64,000 nt of DNA, taken from positions 62,001 to 126,000 of the forward strand of contig JAFRNE010000028.1 of assembly GCA_017430325.1 (NCBI GenBank), read 5' to 3'. Made by a program: the position numbers and the translations under genes. This document shows positions 15,246-24,671 of the stretch, piece by piece (position 1 is the stretch's first letter; each line of letters opens with the position of its first letter). Source of the stretch: Eubacterium sp. (GTDB lineage: Bacteria > Bacillota > Clostridia > Lachnospirales > Lachnospiraceae). The notes beneath the pieces are model-generated. The model made no database searches. It saw nothing but the letters and a program-made list of their open reading frames with translations, and was not told the DNA's origin.

Positions 15246-16412
15246 ATGAAAAGAATATCAATAATCGGGTCGACGGGTTCCATCGGAACCCAGACTCTCG
15301 ATATAGTCAGAGCAAATAAGGATATAGAGGTCGTGGCTCTTTCCTGTGGCAAGAATATTGAGCTACTTGAAAAACAGGTCAGAGAATTCAGACCTCGTCT
15401 TATTTCGGTGGGAGATGAAAAGCTTGCTGTCGATATGAGAGAGAGACTGAAGGATATTTCCGGCGTGGAGATCGTTTATGGAATAGACGGTCTGTCGGAG
15501 GTAGCAACTGTCCCTGAGGCTGATATCGTGGTGACCGCCATAGTGGGAATGATAGGTGTTGAGCCTACCATTGCGGCTATCAATGCGGGTAAGGATATTG
15601 CACTTGCAAATAAGGAAACTCTTGTTACAGCAGGGCATATCATCATGCCTCTTGCTAAGGAAAAGGGCGTAAGCATACTTCCTGTTGATTCGGAGCATTC
15701 GGCTATCTTTCAGTGTATAAGCCAGAGCAAAAAGAGTGATGGTACGCAGAATGAAGTATCACGACTTCTTATAACTGCTTCGGGCGGTCCTTTCAGAGGA
15801 CGTAAGAGAGAAGAGCTTATGAATGTTGCTGTTGAGGATGCACTTAAGCATCCAAACTGGAGCATGGGCAGCAAGATAACGATAGACAGTGCAACTCTTG
15901 TAAATAAAGGTCTTGAGGTTATCGAAGCCAGGCATCTCTTTAATGTTAAGCCGGAAAATATCGAGGTTGTTGTTCAGCCACAGAGTATCATTCATTCTAT
16001 GGTAGAGTTTGTTGACGGTGCAGTTATGGCACAGCTGGGAACTCCGGATATGAAGCTTCCGATACAGTATGCACTGTATTTCCCTGACAGAAGATATCTT
16101 GCAGGGGATAGGCTTGACTTTACGAAGATGAAGGAGATCGTTATAGATACAGTTGACAGAGAGACCTTCAGAGGACTTGATTTCGCATACAGATCCCTTA
16201 ATGAAGGCGGAGTTATGTCGACTATATTTAATGCAGCAAACGAGTATGCGGTGGCTGCATTCCTGGGAAGAAAAATAAGTTTTCTTACGATATATGACAT
16301 CATAGAGTTTGCGATGGATAATGTAAAAAATATTTCTGATCCGACTGTCAGGGATATACTTGATAAGCAGAAGGAAACAGAAGAAGTGATCAGAGGAAGA
16401 TTCGGAATATGA
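15246..16412 (+). CDS. dxr: 1-deoxy-D-xylulose 5-phosphate reductoisomerase
   Basis: Second enzyme of the MEP isoprenoid pathway: converts DXP to 2-C-methyl-erythritol 4-phosphate with NADPH. 388 aa. NADPH-binding GSTGSIGTQTLDIV at the N-terminus, then LANKETLVTAG, PVDSEHSAIFQ (metal-binding Asp and Glu), ITASGGPFRG, HPNWSMGSKITIDSATLVNKG, and QPQSIIHSMVEF. Two in-frame ATGs exist; 15246 has GGAGAG just upstream and gives the standard N-terminus (MKRISIIGSTG). Its stop overlaps rseP (ATGA). Confidence 0.96.
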   Translation: MKRISIIGSTGSIGTQTLDIVRANKDIEVVALSCGKNIELLEKQVREFRPRLISVGDEKLAVDMRERLKDISGVEIVYGIDGLSEVATVPEADIVVTAIVGMIGVEPTIAAINAGKDIALANKETLVTAGHIIMPLAKEKGVSILPVDSEHSAIFQCISQSKKSDGTQNEVSRLLITASGGPFRGRKREELMNVAVEDALKHPNWSMGSKITIDSATLVNKGLEVIEARHLFNVKPENIEVVVQPQSIIHSMVEFVDGAVMAQLGTPDMKLPIQYALYFPDRRYLAGDRLDFTKMKEIVIDTVDRETFRGLDFAYRSLNEGGVMSTIFNAANEYAVAAFLGRKISFLTIYDIIEFAMDNVKNISDPTVRDILDKQKETEEVIRGRFGI

Positions 16413-17458
16413 GTGGAGTATTTAAAATAATAGCAATTATACTGGTTTTCGGAATAGTTGTATTTATCCATGAGCTGGGACATTTTCTTGCGGCAAGAAT
16501 GAACAAGGTTAAGGTTCTTGAGTTTGCCATCGGAATGGGTCCGGCCATAGTTCAATGGGGCAAGAAAGAGACGAAATACTCCCTCAGGGCACTTCCTCTC
16601 GGAGGCTACTGTATGATGGAGGGCGAGGACGAGGACAGCGACGATCCACGTGCCTTCGGCAATAAATCCTGTCTGGCAAGGCTGTCGATACTCTTCGCAG
16701 GACCTTTTTTTAATTTTATCCTTGCATTTATATTTGGTGTTATCATATGTCATTTCTGCCTTATCGATCCGCCAAAGCTTGCGAGCGTAATCGAAGGCAG
16801 TGCAGCTGAAGAGGCAGGACTTGAAGCAGGAGATGTGATCGTAAGACTTGACGGAAAGAGGATTTACAATTTCCGTGAGCTGTCTTACCATATCATTTCC
16901 GGTAAGAAGGGTGCTTCTATCAAGGTGACCTATGAGAGAGACGGAAAAGAGTACGAGACTACAGTTACTCCTAAATACGACGAAAATGATGGCAGATATT
17001 ACTTTGGAGTTTACGGTGACTACAGGTCATCAAAGAACTTCTGGGAAGAGCTGAAATACGGTCTTCTCGAGGGCAGGCTGCAGATAAAAGCGACACTGCT
17101 TTCACTCAAGATGCTGATCACCGGCGGAGCTTCGATGAACGACCTCATGGGACCGGTAGGTATCGGTAATTATATGAGTGAGGTTATCGATGAAGCAAAC
17201 GAACAGGGCGGCTTCGGAGACGTAATACTCAACATACTTAACTTCTGCATATTGATAAGTGCAAACCTCGGAGTTATGAACCTGCTTCCGATCCCGGCAC
17301 TGGACGGAGGAAGGATACTCTTCGTGCTTATCGAGATGGTTTCAGGAAAGAAGATACCAAAGGAAAAAGAAGCCCTTGTAAACGGTATCGGTTTTGTACT
17401 TCTGATGATACTGGTCGTATTTGTATTCTTTAATGATATCAGAAATGTATTCTTCTAA
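16409..17458 (+). CDS. rseP: RIP metalloprotease RseP (site-2 protease)
   Basis: Membrane zinc metalloprotease that cuts transmembrane segments of anti-sigma factors and leftover signal peptides. 349 aa with about four membrane helices. Zinc site HELGH at residues ~21-25, a central PDZ domain (~125-200, VIEGSAAEEAGLEAGDVI), and the third-ligand motif NLLPIPALDGGRI near 288. Starts in a 4-nt overlap with dxr, the usual dxr-rseP pairing. Confidence 0.95.
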   Translation: MSGVFKIIAIILVFGIVVFIHELGHFLAARMNKVKVLEFAIGMGPAIVQWGKKETKYSLRALPLGGYCMMEGEDEDSDDPRAFGNKSCLARLSILFAGPFFNFILAFIFGVIICHFCLIDPPKLASVIEGSAAEEAGLEAGDVIVRLDGKRIYNFRELSYHIISGKKGASIKVTYERDGKEYETTVTPKYDENDGRYYFGVYGDYRSSKNFWEELKYGLLEGRLQIKATLLSLKMLITGGASMNDLMGPVGIGNYMSEVIDEANEQGGFGDVILNILNFCILISANLGVMNLLPIPALDGGRILFVLIEMVSGKKIPKEKEALVNGIGFVLLMILVVFVFFNDIRNVFF

Positions 17459-17498
17459 ACTGTTTGGCGTAATGTATTATTAATTAATGGAGGACGAA

Positions 17499-18560
17499 AT
17501 GGCATATAGGGATGATACTAAAAAAATAAATATCGGCGGTGTTACGATAGGTGGTGGAAGTCCTATTGCCATCCAGTCCATGACAAATACTCCGACCGCA
17601 GACGTAGAGAAGACTGTTCAGCAGATACTCAGTCTTGAAGCTGCAGGCTGCGATATCATACGCTGCACGGCAAATACAGAGGCTGCTGCAGATGCATTTG
17701 ACAGCATCAAGGAGAAGATACATATTCCGCTTGTTGCGGATATTCATTTCGACCACAGGCTTGCGATCCGTGCGATAGAACATGGTGCTGATAAGATCAG
17801 GATCAACCCGGGAAATATCGGCGGCAGAGAAAACCTGATCAAGGTTGTTAATGAAGCAAAGAAGAGAAATATCCCTATCCGTGTAGGGGTTAATTCAGGT
17901 TCTCTTGAGAAGAATATCCTGCAGAAATACGGTGGTGTGACTGCTGAAGGAATCGTAGAGAGCGCAATGGATAAGGTAAGGATGATCGAGGAGTGCGATT
18001 ACGATAATATCGTTATCAGTATCAAATCCTCAGATGTTCTTATGACTGTGAAAACTCACAGACTTATCAGTGAGATGACAAAGTATCCGCTTCATGTTGG
18101 TATAACTGAGTCGGGTACTGTTTATTCGGGAAATATCAAGTCTTCGGTAGGACTTGGAATCATACTTTCGGAGGGTATAGGAGATACTATCAGAGTGTCT
18201 CTTACAGGAGACCCTGTGCAGGAGATAAGAACTGCAAAGCTTATACTTAAGACACTTGGTCTGAGAAAGGGAGGACCGTCACTTGTATCATGTCCTACCT
18301 GTGGAAGAACGGAAATACCTCTTATAGAGCTTGCCGAATCTGTTGAGGCAATGCTTGAAAACTATAATGATCTTGATATAAAGATCGCAGTTATGGGATG
18401 TGTTGTAAACGGCCCGGGAGAAGCAAGAGAGGCGGATCTCGGAATAGCCGGTGGAAGGAATGAAGGACTTCTCATCAAGAAGGGTGAGATAATCAGTAAG
18501 GTTCCTGCTGACGGGCTGCTTAATGCTCTGAAGGAGGAGCTGGATAACTGGGGAAAATAA
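17499..18560 (+). CDS. ispG: (E)-4-hydroxy-3-methylbut-2-enyl-diphosphate synthase
   Basis: Late MEP-pathway iron-sulfur enzyme producing HMBPP. 353 aa. Features: IAIQSMTNTPTADV, the barrel motif DIHFDHRLA, INPGNIGG, RVGVNSGSLE, and the C-terminal [4Fe-4S] region with CPTCGRTEI and MGCVVNGPGEAREAD (three Cys plus Glu ligand). An in-frame ATG lies at 17487, but GGAGGA precedes the ATG at 17499 (MAYRDDTKK), which is chosen. Between rseP and polC, a common clostridial order. Confidence 0.96.
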   Translation: MAYRDDTKKINIGGVTIGGGSPIAIQSMTNTPTADVEKTVQQILSLEAAGCDIIRCTANTEAAADAFDSIKEKIHIPLVADIHFDHRLAIRAIEHGADKIRINPGNIGGRENLIKVVNEAKKRNIPIRVGVNSGSLEKNILQKYGGVTAEGIVESAMDKVRMIEECDYDNIVISIKSSDVLMTVKTHRLISEMTKYPLHVGITESGTVYSGNIKSSVGLGIILSEGIGDTIRVSLTGDPVQEIRTAKLILKTLGLRKGGPSLVSCPTCGRTEIPLIELAESVEAMLENYNDLDIKIAVMGCVVNGPGEAREADLGIAGGRNEGLLIKKGEIISKVPADGLLNALKEELDNWGK

Positions 18561-18599
18561 TCCAGGTGATTTGTTTGATGATTGACATCGATAGAGAGG

Positions 18600-21500
18600 A
18601 TGTTGAATTTGGAAAGAAAGAAATTCTACGACGTCTTTCCGGAAATACGACTGGAGGACGAATATTCGGATATATTTGGGCATGTCAGTGTTGTGAAGAT
18701 AGTTAAGGATGAAAAAGCTGAGAAGCTTATCGTTTCTATTGAGGCTGACAGGCTTATTGAAAAGAGATGGATCTACAGAGCTGAAGAGGTGCTTAAAGAG
18801 CACCTTTTTGGTTCCAGAAGCCGCATAAAGGTCTGCTTTAAGGAAAGGTATCTTCTTTCTGAACAGTATAACCTGAAGAATCTTATGGATGCTTATTTTG
18901 ACAGCTTTCTTCTCGAGATTGAGGGGGAAAGCTCTTTTGATATGCAGCTTCTTAGAAAGAAGATATACAGAGTTGAAGAGAATAATGTGATATTTACCAT
19001 AAGCAGTAATCCTGTGGCGAAGAGCAGGTCTGAAAGGCTTAAGGAGTATTTTGAAAAAACACTTCTTGAGAGGTTTGGTTCGAATGCAGTCATCTCCTTT
19101 GAGTACAGTGATGAGGAGAAGCTTACTGCCGGAAGATCGGGAACGAGAAGAGATATTCCGGGAGGCAGGATAGAGGCAAGAAGAGCTGCGGAGTTCGCGG
19201 CAAGAAGAGCTTCTGCAGAGGGAAAAGACCAGGCGGAAGAGGATGGCTTTTTTATTGTGCCTGATACTGCAGAATATGCATTTACCGTTGGTGGAAGAGC
19301 GGCAGCCGGAGCCTTTGGCCAGCAGACAGGTAGTGGAGATTATGTTAACCGGAATTTTAACGGTTCTGGTGATGGTGTATCAGAAGATGCATATTATGAA
19401 AGTATGATGGAAGATGGATATGATGCTGATGGAGTGCCGGGTGGAATGATCGGTGATGCCGGGGCTGCAGGCGGCAGCTCTTTTGGTGCCGGAGGTGCTT
19501 CAGACGCGGGAGGTGCTTCTGAGCCTGCTAAGAAGCAAGAGAAGAAGGAAGAAAAGAAGAAGCTTGGAACAGGTAAGGAATACGCTTCAAGTCGTGGCAG
19601 CAGGATGCATCGTTCTAATGATCCGGAATGCTTCTATGGCAGAAACTGTGACGGCGAGACTATAGAGATAAAGAGTATCGAAGATAATATGGGCGAGGTC
19701 TGCATAAGGGGCCAGATCATAACTCTTGAGGAGAGAGAGCTCAGGACCGGAAAGATACTCATCACTGCAAATATAACTGACTTTACGGATACGATAGCCT
19801 TCAAACTTTTCATCCAGCCGGATGATCTTGATGCTATAAGAGAGGATCTGAAGAACGGTGGTTTCTATAAGCTTAAGGGCTTCCCGGCATATGATCCTTA
19901 TGCAAAAGAAGTTAACATAACATCTGTATCCGGAGTTAAGCATGCGGCTGACTGGAGAGATTCCAGACATGATGATGAAACGGAAAAACGTATAGAGCTG
20001 AATATGCACACTCTTATGAGTGAGATGGATTCGGTAGTTGATATCAAGAAGATGATCAAACGTGCCAAGGAGTGGGGCCACAAGGCTGTTGCCATTACCG
20101 ATAACGGTGTTGTACAGGGCTTCCCGATCGCTGCACACGAGATCACGATGGATGAGGAGTTCAAGCTTATTTACGGTGTAACTGCTTATCTTGCAAATGA
20201 TATGAAGACTCTTGTATTGAACGGACATGACGAGGATTTCGAGAAGGACGATACAGAGTTTGTTGTATTTGATATTGAGACAACAGGTCTTTCTGTTAAG
20301 CATTGTAAGATCATAGAGATCGGTGCGGTAAGGATAGATAAGAACGGTAACGAGCTTGGACGTTTTTCTGAGTTCGTTAATCCGGAGGTTCCGATCCCTT
20401 ACAATATCGAAAAGCTTACTTCCATAACGGACAGTATGGTTTCCGGCGCGCCTACGATAGAGGTGATACTTCCAAGGTTCCTTGAGTTCTGTAAAGGGGC
20501 TGTTCTTGTTGCGCATAATGCTGAATTCGATACCGGTTTCATCAGAGAATACTCTCTGAGACTTGGCTATGAATATGATTTCACTGCGCTTGATACAATG
20601 ACGCTGGCACAGGTATTTATCCCTGATATCGGAAGATATAACCTGGACAGACTCTGCTCTTACTTTAAGGTTGTAAACCAGCATCACCACAGAGCCTGCG
20701 ACGATGCGGATGTTACGGGCAAGATATTTGTGAAGATGATGGAGATGATCAAGGAGAAGGGTATTACGACGGTTAAGGCGCTGAATGATTACGGCAGTGT
20801 TTCTGCGGACAAGATCAGGAAGGGCCGTGTTTATGACTCGACTATACTGGTAAGAAATAATACCGGTCGTATCAACCTGTACAGGCTTATTTCCGATTCG
20901 CATATTAAATATTTCAATGTGAAGCCGCGTATGCCGATGAGTATGGTGAATGAGTTCAGGGAAGGCCTTCTGATAGGTTCGGGTACCTCGGGCAGTGAGC
21001 TTTACGAATACCTTATGAACGGTGCTTCGGACGAGGACATAGAGAAGCTCGTAAGGTTCTTTGATTACCTTGAGGTTCAGCCGCCTTCAAATGATGAATA
21101 CATGATCAGAAATGACAGGAGCCGTATAACCTGCCGAGAGGATCTTGAGGATATAGTTCGTAAGATCGTGAAACTTGGTGAGCAGTACGGCAAACCGGTT
21201 GTTGCAACCGGAAATGTACATTTCCTTGATCCTGACGATGCGATCTACAGAGAGATCGTCATAGAGGGAAATATGAATAAGGGCTCTATGAAGAAGGCTC
21301 TTAAGGATGCTGCCGAGAACGGTGAGGAAACCGAGCAGGCACTGCCTCCACTTTACTTCAGGACCACAGGAGAGATGCTTGAAGAGTTCAGCTTCCTGGG
21401 AGGTATGAAGGCGCGAGAGATAGTTATAGATAATCCGAATAAGATAAATGATATGATCGAGAAGATCAGTCCGGTGCGTCCGGATAAGGCGCCTCCGGTC

Positions 21501-23405
21501 ATCGAGAATTCGGATAAGACACTTAGAGAAATATGCTACAACAAGGCGCATGAGATATATGGTCCGGAGCTTCCGGAGATAGTTTCCGCAAGACTTGAAA
21601 AGGAACTTAACTCGATCATCGGTAACGGTTATTCGGTTATGTACATCATTGCGCAGAAGCTGGTTTGGAAGTCGAATGATGACGGATATCTGGTAGGATC
21701 GAGAGGATCGGTAGGTTCTTCCTTTGCGGCTACCATGGCAGGTATTACCGAGGTTAATCCGCTTTCGCCGCATTACATATGTCCGAAATGCTTCTATACC
21801 GATTTTGATTCGGAGCAGGTTAAAAGCTTCAGTGGTATGTCGGGCTGCGATATGCCGGACTGTGACTGTCCGAAGTGCGGTACGAAGATGAAGAAGGAAG
21901 GTCACGATATTCCGTTCGAAACCTTCCTGGGCTTCAAGGGTGATAAGGAGCCTGATATCGATCTTAACTTCTCGGGTGATTATCAGCCGAGAGCACACGC
22001 ATATATCGAGGAGATATTTGGCAAGGGCAAGGCCTTCAGAGCAGGTACCATCGGTACCCTTGCAGAGAAGACTGCCTATGGTTATGTGCTGAAATACTGT
22101 GAAGCAAGAGGCATCACCAAGAGACATGCGGAGATCGAAAGACTTGCGGCAGGCTGTACCGGTGTTAAGAGAACCACCGGCCAGCATCCGGGTGGTATCA
22201 TAGTTCTTCCGGCACATGAGGAAATATACAGCTTTACACCTATACAGAGACCGGCGAATGATATGACGACTGATATTACGACTACTCACTTCGAGTATCA
22301 TTCCATCGATCACAACCTGCTGAAGTTTGATATTCTCGGTCATGATGATCCGACCATGATCAGAAGACTTGAGGATCTGACGGATACCGACGCTACAAAG
22401 GTTCCTCTTGATGATAAGAAGGTTATGAGCCTTTTCCACGGAACTGATGTGCTTGGCATAAAGCCGGAGGATATCGGTGGCACGCCTCTTGGCTGTCTGG
22501 GAATACCTGAGTTCGGAACTGACTTCGCTATGCAGATGGTTATCGATGCGAAGCCGGAGAGCTTCTCGGATCTTGTACGAATATCCGGACTTTCCCATGG
22601 TACCGACGTTTGGCTCGGAAATGCTCAGACACTTATCGAGGAAGGAAAATGTAAGCTTTCTTCTGCAATCTGCTGTCGTGATGATATCATGGTATATCTT
22701 ATCCATATGGGACTTGATTCGGGAACTGCCTTCAGTATCATGGAGAATGTTCGTAAGGGTAAGGTTGCCGGCGGAAAGTGCAAGGAGTGGGAGAAGTGGA
22801 AGGAAGATATGACTGCCCACGGTGTGCCTGACTGGTATATCTGGTCCTGCGAGAAGATAAAATACATGTTCCCTAAGGCGCACGCCGCAGCTTACGTTAT
22901 GATGGCGTGGAGAATAGCTTATTATAAAATATATATGCCGCTTGCTTATTATGCTGCATTCTTCAGTATACGTGCGGATGCATTTAACTATGAGGTCATG
23001 TGTCAGGGCAGAGAGATACTTGATAAAAAGCTGGAAGAGCTGAGAAAGATAGACAAGAAGGATCAGACTGCAAAGGACGCAGACAGTATCAAGGATATGA
23101 GGATCGTGCAGGAAATGTACGCAAGAGGCTTCGAGTTCATGCCTATTGATATTTACAAGGCTGATGCGAAGAAGTTCCAGATAATCGACGGAAAGATCAT
23201 GCCGAGCCTTTCATCGATCGACGGAATGGGAGAGAAGGCGGCCATCCAGCTTATGGAGGCTGCAAGGGATGGCGTATTTCTTTCACAGGCTGAGCTTCGT
23301 GACAGAGCGAAGGTTCCGAAGACGGTTGTGGAGAAAATGTCCAAGCTCGGAATACTCGGGGATCTCCCTGAGGAGGGCCAGCTGACCTTCAGTTTTCTGA
23401 TGTGA
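18600..23405 (+). CDS. polC: DNA polymerase III PolC, Gram-positive replicative polymerase
   Basis: Leading-strand replicase with its own 3'-5' exonuclease. About 1600 aa against ~1440 in Bacillus. Order: N-terminal domain (~1-175); a ~160-residue low-complexity stretch (~177-339) rich in Gly, Ala, Glu and Lys that accounts for the extra length; OB fold (~355-450); first PHP part (ELNMHTLMSEMD, ~466); exonuclease with FDIETTG (~557) and HHRACDDA; second PHP part; palm with GSRGSVGSS (~1033) and the catalytic PDIDLNFSG (~1117); a zinc-finger-like CPKC region; C-terminal FPKAHAAAYV. The start is uncertain: TTG 18582, ATG 18600 and TTG 18609 are all in frame; AGAGAGG fits TTG 18609 best. Confidence 0.95.
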   Translation: MLNLERKKFYDVFPEIRLEDEYSDIFGHVSVVKIVKDEKAEKLIVSIEADRLIEKRWIYRAEEVLKEHLFGSRSRIKVCFKERYLLSEQYNLKNLMDAYFDSFLLEIEGESSFDMQLLRKKIYRVEENNVIFTISSNPVAKSRSERLKEYFEKTLLERFGSNAVISFEYSDEEKLTAGRSGTRRDIPGGRIEARRAAEFAARRASAEGKDQAEEDGFFIVPDTAEYAFTVGGRAAAGAFGQQTGSGDYVNRNFNGSGDGVSEDAYYESMMEDGYDADGVPGGMIGDAGAAGGSSFGAGGASDAGGASEPAKKQEKKEEKKKLGTGKEYASSRGSRMHRSNDPECFYGRNCDGETIEIKSIEDNMGEVCIRGQIITLEERELRTGKILITANITDFTDTIAFKLFIQPDDLDAIREDLKNGGFYKLKGFPAYDPYAKEVNITSVSGVKHAADWRDSRHDDETEKRIELNMHTLMSEMDSVVDIKKMIKRAKEWGHKAVAITDNGVVQGFPIAAHEITMDEEFKLIYGVTAYLANDMKTLVLNGHDEDFEKDDTEFVVFDIETTGLSVKHCKIIEIGAVRIDKNGNELGRFSEFVNPEVPIPYNIEKLTSITDSMVSGAPTIEVILPRFLEFCKGAVLVAHNAEFDTGFIREYSLRLGYEYDFTALDTMTLAQVFIPDIGRYNLDRLCSYFKVVNQHHHRACDDADVTGKIFVKMMEMIKEKGITTVKALNDYGSVSADKIRKGRVYDSTILVRNNTGRINLYRLISDSHIKYFNVKPRMPMSMVNEFREGLLIGSGTSGSELYEYLMNGASDEDIEKLVRFFDYLEVQPPSNDEYMIRNDRSRITCREDLEDIVRKIVKLGEQYGKPVVATGNVHFLDPDDAIYREIVIEGNMNKGSMKKALKDAAENGEETEQALPPLYFRTTGEMLEEFSFLGGMKAREIVIDNPNKINDMIEKISPVRPDKAPPVIENSDKTLREICYNKAHEIYGPELPEIVSARLEKELNSIIGNGYSVMYIIAQKLVWKSNDDGYLVGSRGSVGSSFAATMAGITEVNPLSPHYICPKCFYTDFDSEQVKSFSGMSGCDMPDCDCPKCGTKMKKEGHDIPFETFLGFKGDKEPDIDLNFSGDYQPRAHAYIEEIFGKGKAFRAGTIGTLAEKTAYGYVLKYCEARGITKRHAEIERLAAGCTGVKRTTGQHPGGIIVLPAHEEIYSFTPIQRPANDMTTDITTTHFEYHSIDHNLLKFDILGHDDPTMIRRLEDLTDTDATKVPLDDKKVMSLFHGTDVLGIKPEDIGGTPLGCLGIPEFGTDFAMQMVIDAKPESFSDLVRISGLSHGTDVWLGNAQTLIEEGKCKLSSAICCRDDIMVYLIHMGLDSGTAFSIMENVRKGKVAGGKCKEWEKWKEDMTAHGVPDWYIWSCEKIKYMFPKAHAAAYVMMAWRIAYYKIYMPLAYYAAFFSIRADAFNYEVMCQGREILDKKLEELRKIDKKDQTAKDADSIKDMRIVQEMYARGFEFMPIDIYKADAKKFQIIDGKIMPSLSSIDGMGEKAAIQLMEAARDGVFLSQAELRDRAKVPKTVVEKMSKLGILGDLPEEGQLTFSFLM

Positions 23406-23418
23406 TAAGAAGGAAAAC

Positions 23419-23447
23419 TTGCGTTTTCGGTGGAAATAGGCTATGAT
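23419..23447 (+). promoter_or_regulatory. Candidate promoter of the ireB-ruvX group
   Basis: TTGCGT, 17-nt spacer, TATGAT, placed 15 nt after the polC stop and ~95 nt before ireB. No terminator follows polC, so read-through is also likely. Confidence 0.5.
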
Positions 23448-23541
23448 AATTTTAACTATGAGTGTGCGTGAGATAAGTATTTGACGGACAACAGCTCTGT
23501 TAAAGAAATATTAAGACATTAGTGAATAAGGATGTGATAAG

Positions 23542-23799
23542 ATGTTTAATCAGAGAACGCAGGATGTTGATCTGGTAAAGGATACTACCCTTGAGGTTCC
23601 GGAGATAATCGAGCAGGTATATGCGGCATTATCTGAGAAGGGTTACAATCCGGTAAGCCAGATAGTAGGATATATTATGAGCGGAGATCCTACATATATC
23701 ACAAGCTATAAGGGCGCGAGAAGTCTCATCATGAAAGCTGAAAGAGATGAGATCATCGAGGTGCTTATGGAGCACTATATTGAGACAAAGCTTAAATAA
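23542..23799 (+). CDS. ireB: IreB family regulatory phosphoprotein (DUF965/UPF0297)
   Basis: 85 aa, the family's normal length. Sequence features: [45 protein letters not shown] and [13 protein letters not shown]. In Enterococcus IreB is phosphorylated on threonines by the PASTA kinase IreK and negatively controls cephalosporin resistance; the conserved Thr pair (DTTLE) is present here. The partner kinase (PrkC) and phosphatase (Stp) are encoded ~18 kb upstream. Neighbours ruvX and DUF1292 follow in the conserved order. Confidence 0.93.
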   Translation: MFNQRTQDVDLVKDTTLEVPEIIEQVYAALSEKGYNPVSQIVGYIMSGDPTYITSYKGARSLIMKAERDEIIEVLMEHYIETKLK

Positions 23800-23892
23800 A
23801 AGTGATAATATGCCGGCAGAGTATATAGGAGTATCGTGTTAGATGACCTTGATAAATGACTGTGGGCAGAATACAAGGATGATGTTCGACAT

Positions 23893-24318
23893 ATGAGATA
23901 TATGGGACTTGACTATGGAACGAAGACTGTGGGTGTAGCGCTTTCGGACGAGCTGCTGATCACTGCACAGCCCTTCGAGACCATAGTTCGTGAAAAAGCA
24001 AATAAGCTTAGGAAGACACTTGCGCGTATTGAAGAGATCATTGCCGCTGAAGGCGTGACAGGAATAGTGCTTGGGCTCCCGAAAAATATGAATAATACTC
24101 TCGGCGAAAGAGCAGAGGCAACAGAAGAGTTCAGGGAGATGCTGGAAAGAAGGACAGGGCTTCCTGTTATTCTTGTGGATGAAAGACTTACGACTGTTGA
24201 GGCGGACAGGATACTTGAGGAAACGGGCGTGGCTCAGTCCGGAAGGAAGGAACATATCGATAAGATGGCGGCGGCTATCATACTGCAGACATACCTGGAC
24301 GGAAGAAAACGCGACTAG
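23893..24318 (+). CDS. ruvX: Holliday junction resolvase RuvX/YqgF family
   Basis: 141 aa RNase-H-like nuclease of the YqgF family, linked to Holliday junction resolution and 16S rRNA 5' processing. Motifs: [17 protein letters not shown] with the first catalytic Asp, [16 protein letters not shown], and [12 protein letters not shown]. No clear Shine-Dalgarno stands before the ATG at 23893, which is unusual in this window, but the N-terminus fits the family. A 93-nt gap separates it from ireB. Confidence 0.93.
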   Translation: MRYMGLDYGTKTVGVALSDELLITAQPFETIVREKANKLRKTLARIEEIIAAEGVTGIVLGLPKNMNNTLGERAEATEEFREMLERRTGLPVILVDERLTTVEADRILEETGVAQSGRKEHIDKMAAAIILQTYLDGRKRD

Positions 24319-24408
24319 AACAAAATGATAACATTGTGACGTGATGGGGTATTTGACGGTACAAGATGTTATTGATGGGTTACATTAATAAATAATGAGG
24401 GTAAAAAA

Positions 24409-24669
24409 TTGGAAAAGATCATATTTGAGACAGAGGACGGAGAAGAAGAATTCACCGTGATCGCAGACACAAAGCTGCAGGGTAAGAATTACATACTTTT
24501 AACTGACAGCCCGGATTCATCAGATGAGGGCAGTTTTCTTGTGCTCCGTGATAACTCATCGGCTGGTGATGAGTATGCTTCGTATGAAGAGATCGAAGAT
24601 GAAGAAGAACTTTCAGCGGTTATAAAGATATTTAACGAGCTGCTGGATGACATAGACTTGGAGGTTTAG
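24409..24669 (+). CDS. DUF1292 family protein (UPF0473, YrzB-like)
   Basis: 86 aa, acidic. It shows the family pattern IIFETEDGEEEFTVIADTKLQGKNYILLTD followed by an Asp/Glu-rich C-terminus (YEEIEDEEELSAVIKIFNE). Function is unknown in all organisms. It starts with a TTG 7 nt after GAGGG. Position after ireB and ruvX is a conserved Firmicutes cluster. Confidence 0.88.
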   Translation: MEKIIFETEDGEEEFTVIADTKLQGKNYILLTDSPDSSDEGSFLVLRDNSSAGDEYASYEEIEDEEELSAVIKIFNELLDDIDLEV

Positions 24670-24671
24670 AT

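Noticed and set aside
15992..16891. 299-aa minus-strand open frame across dxr and rseP
   Set aside because: It lies antisense to two well-identified genes and has no RBS or domain features.
19587..20903. 438-aa minus-strand open frame inside polC
   Set aside because: Antisense shadow of the OB, PHP and exonuclease regions; no independent support.
21087..22883. 598-aa minus-strand open frame inside polC
   Set aside because: Fully antisense to the conserved polymerase core, with no RBS and a composition that mirrors polC codon bias.
23479..24366. Two copies of TATTTGACGG (near 23484 and 24351) as possible promoters or a regulatory motif
   Set aside because: Neither has a -10 at suitable spacing and the shared stretch is too short to claim a motif.
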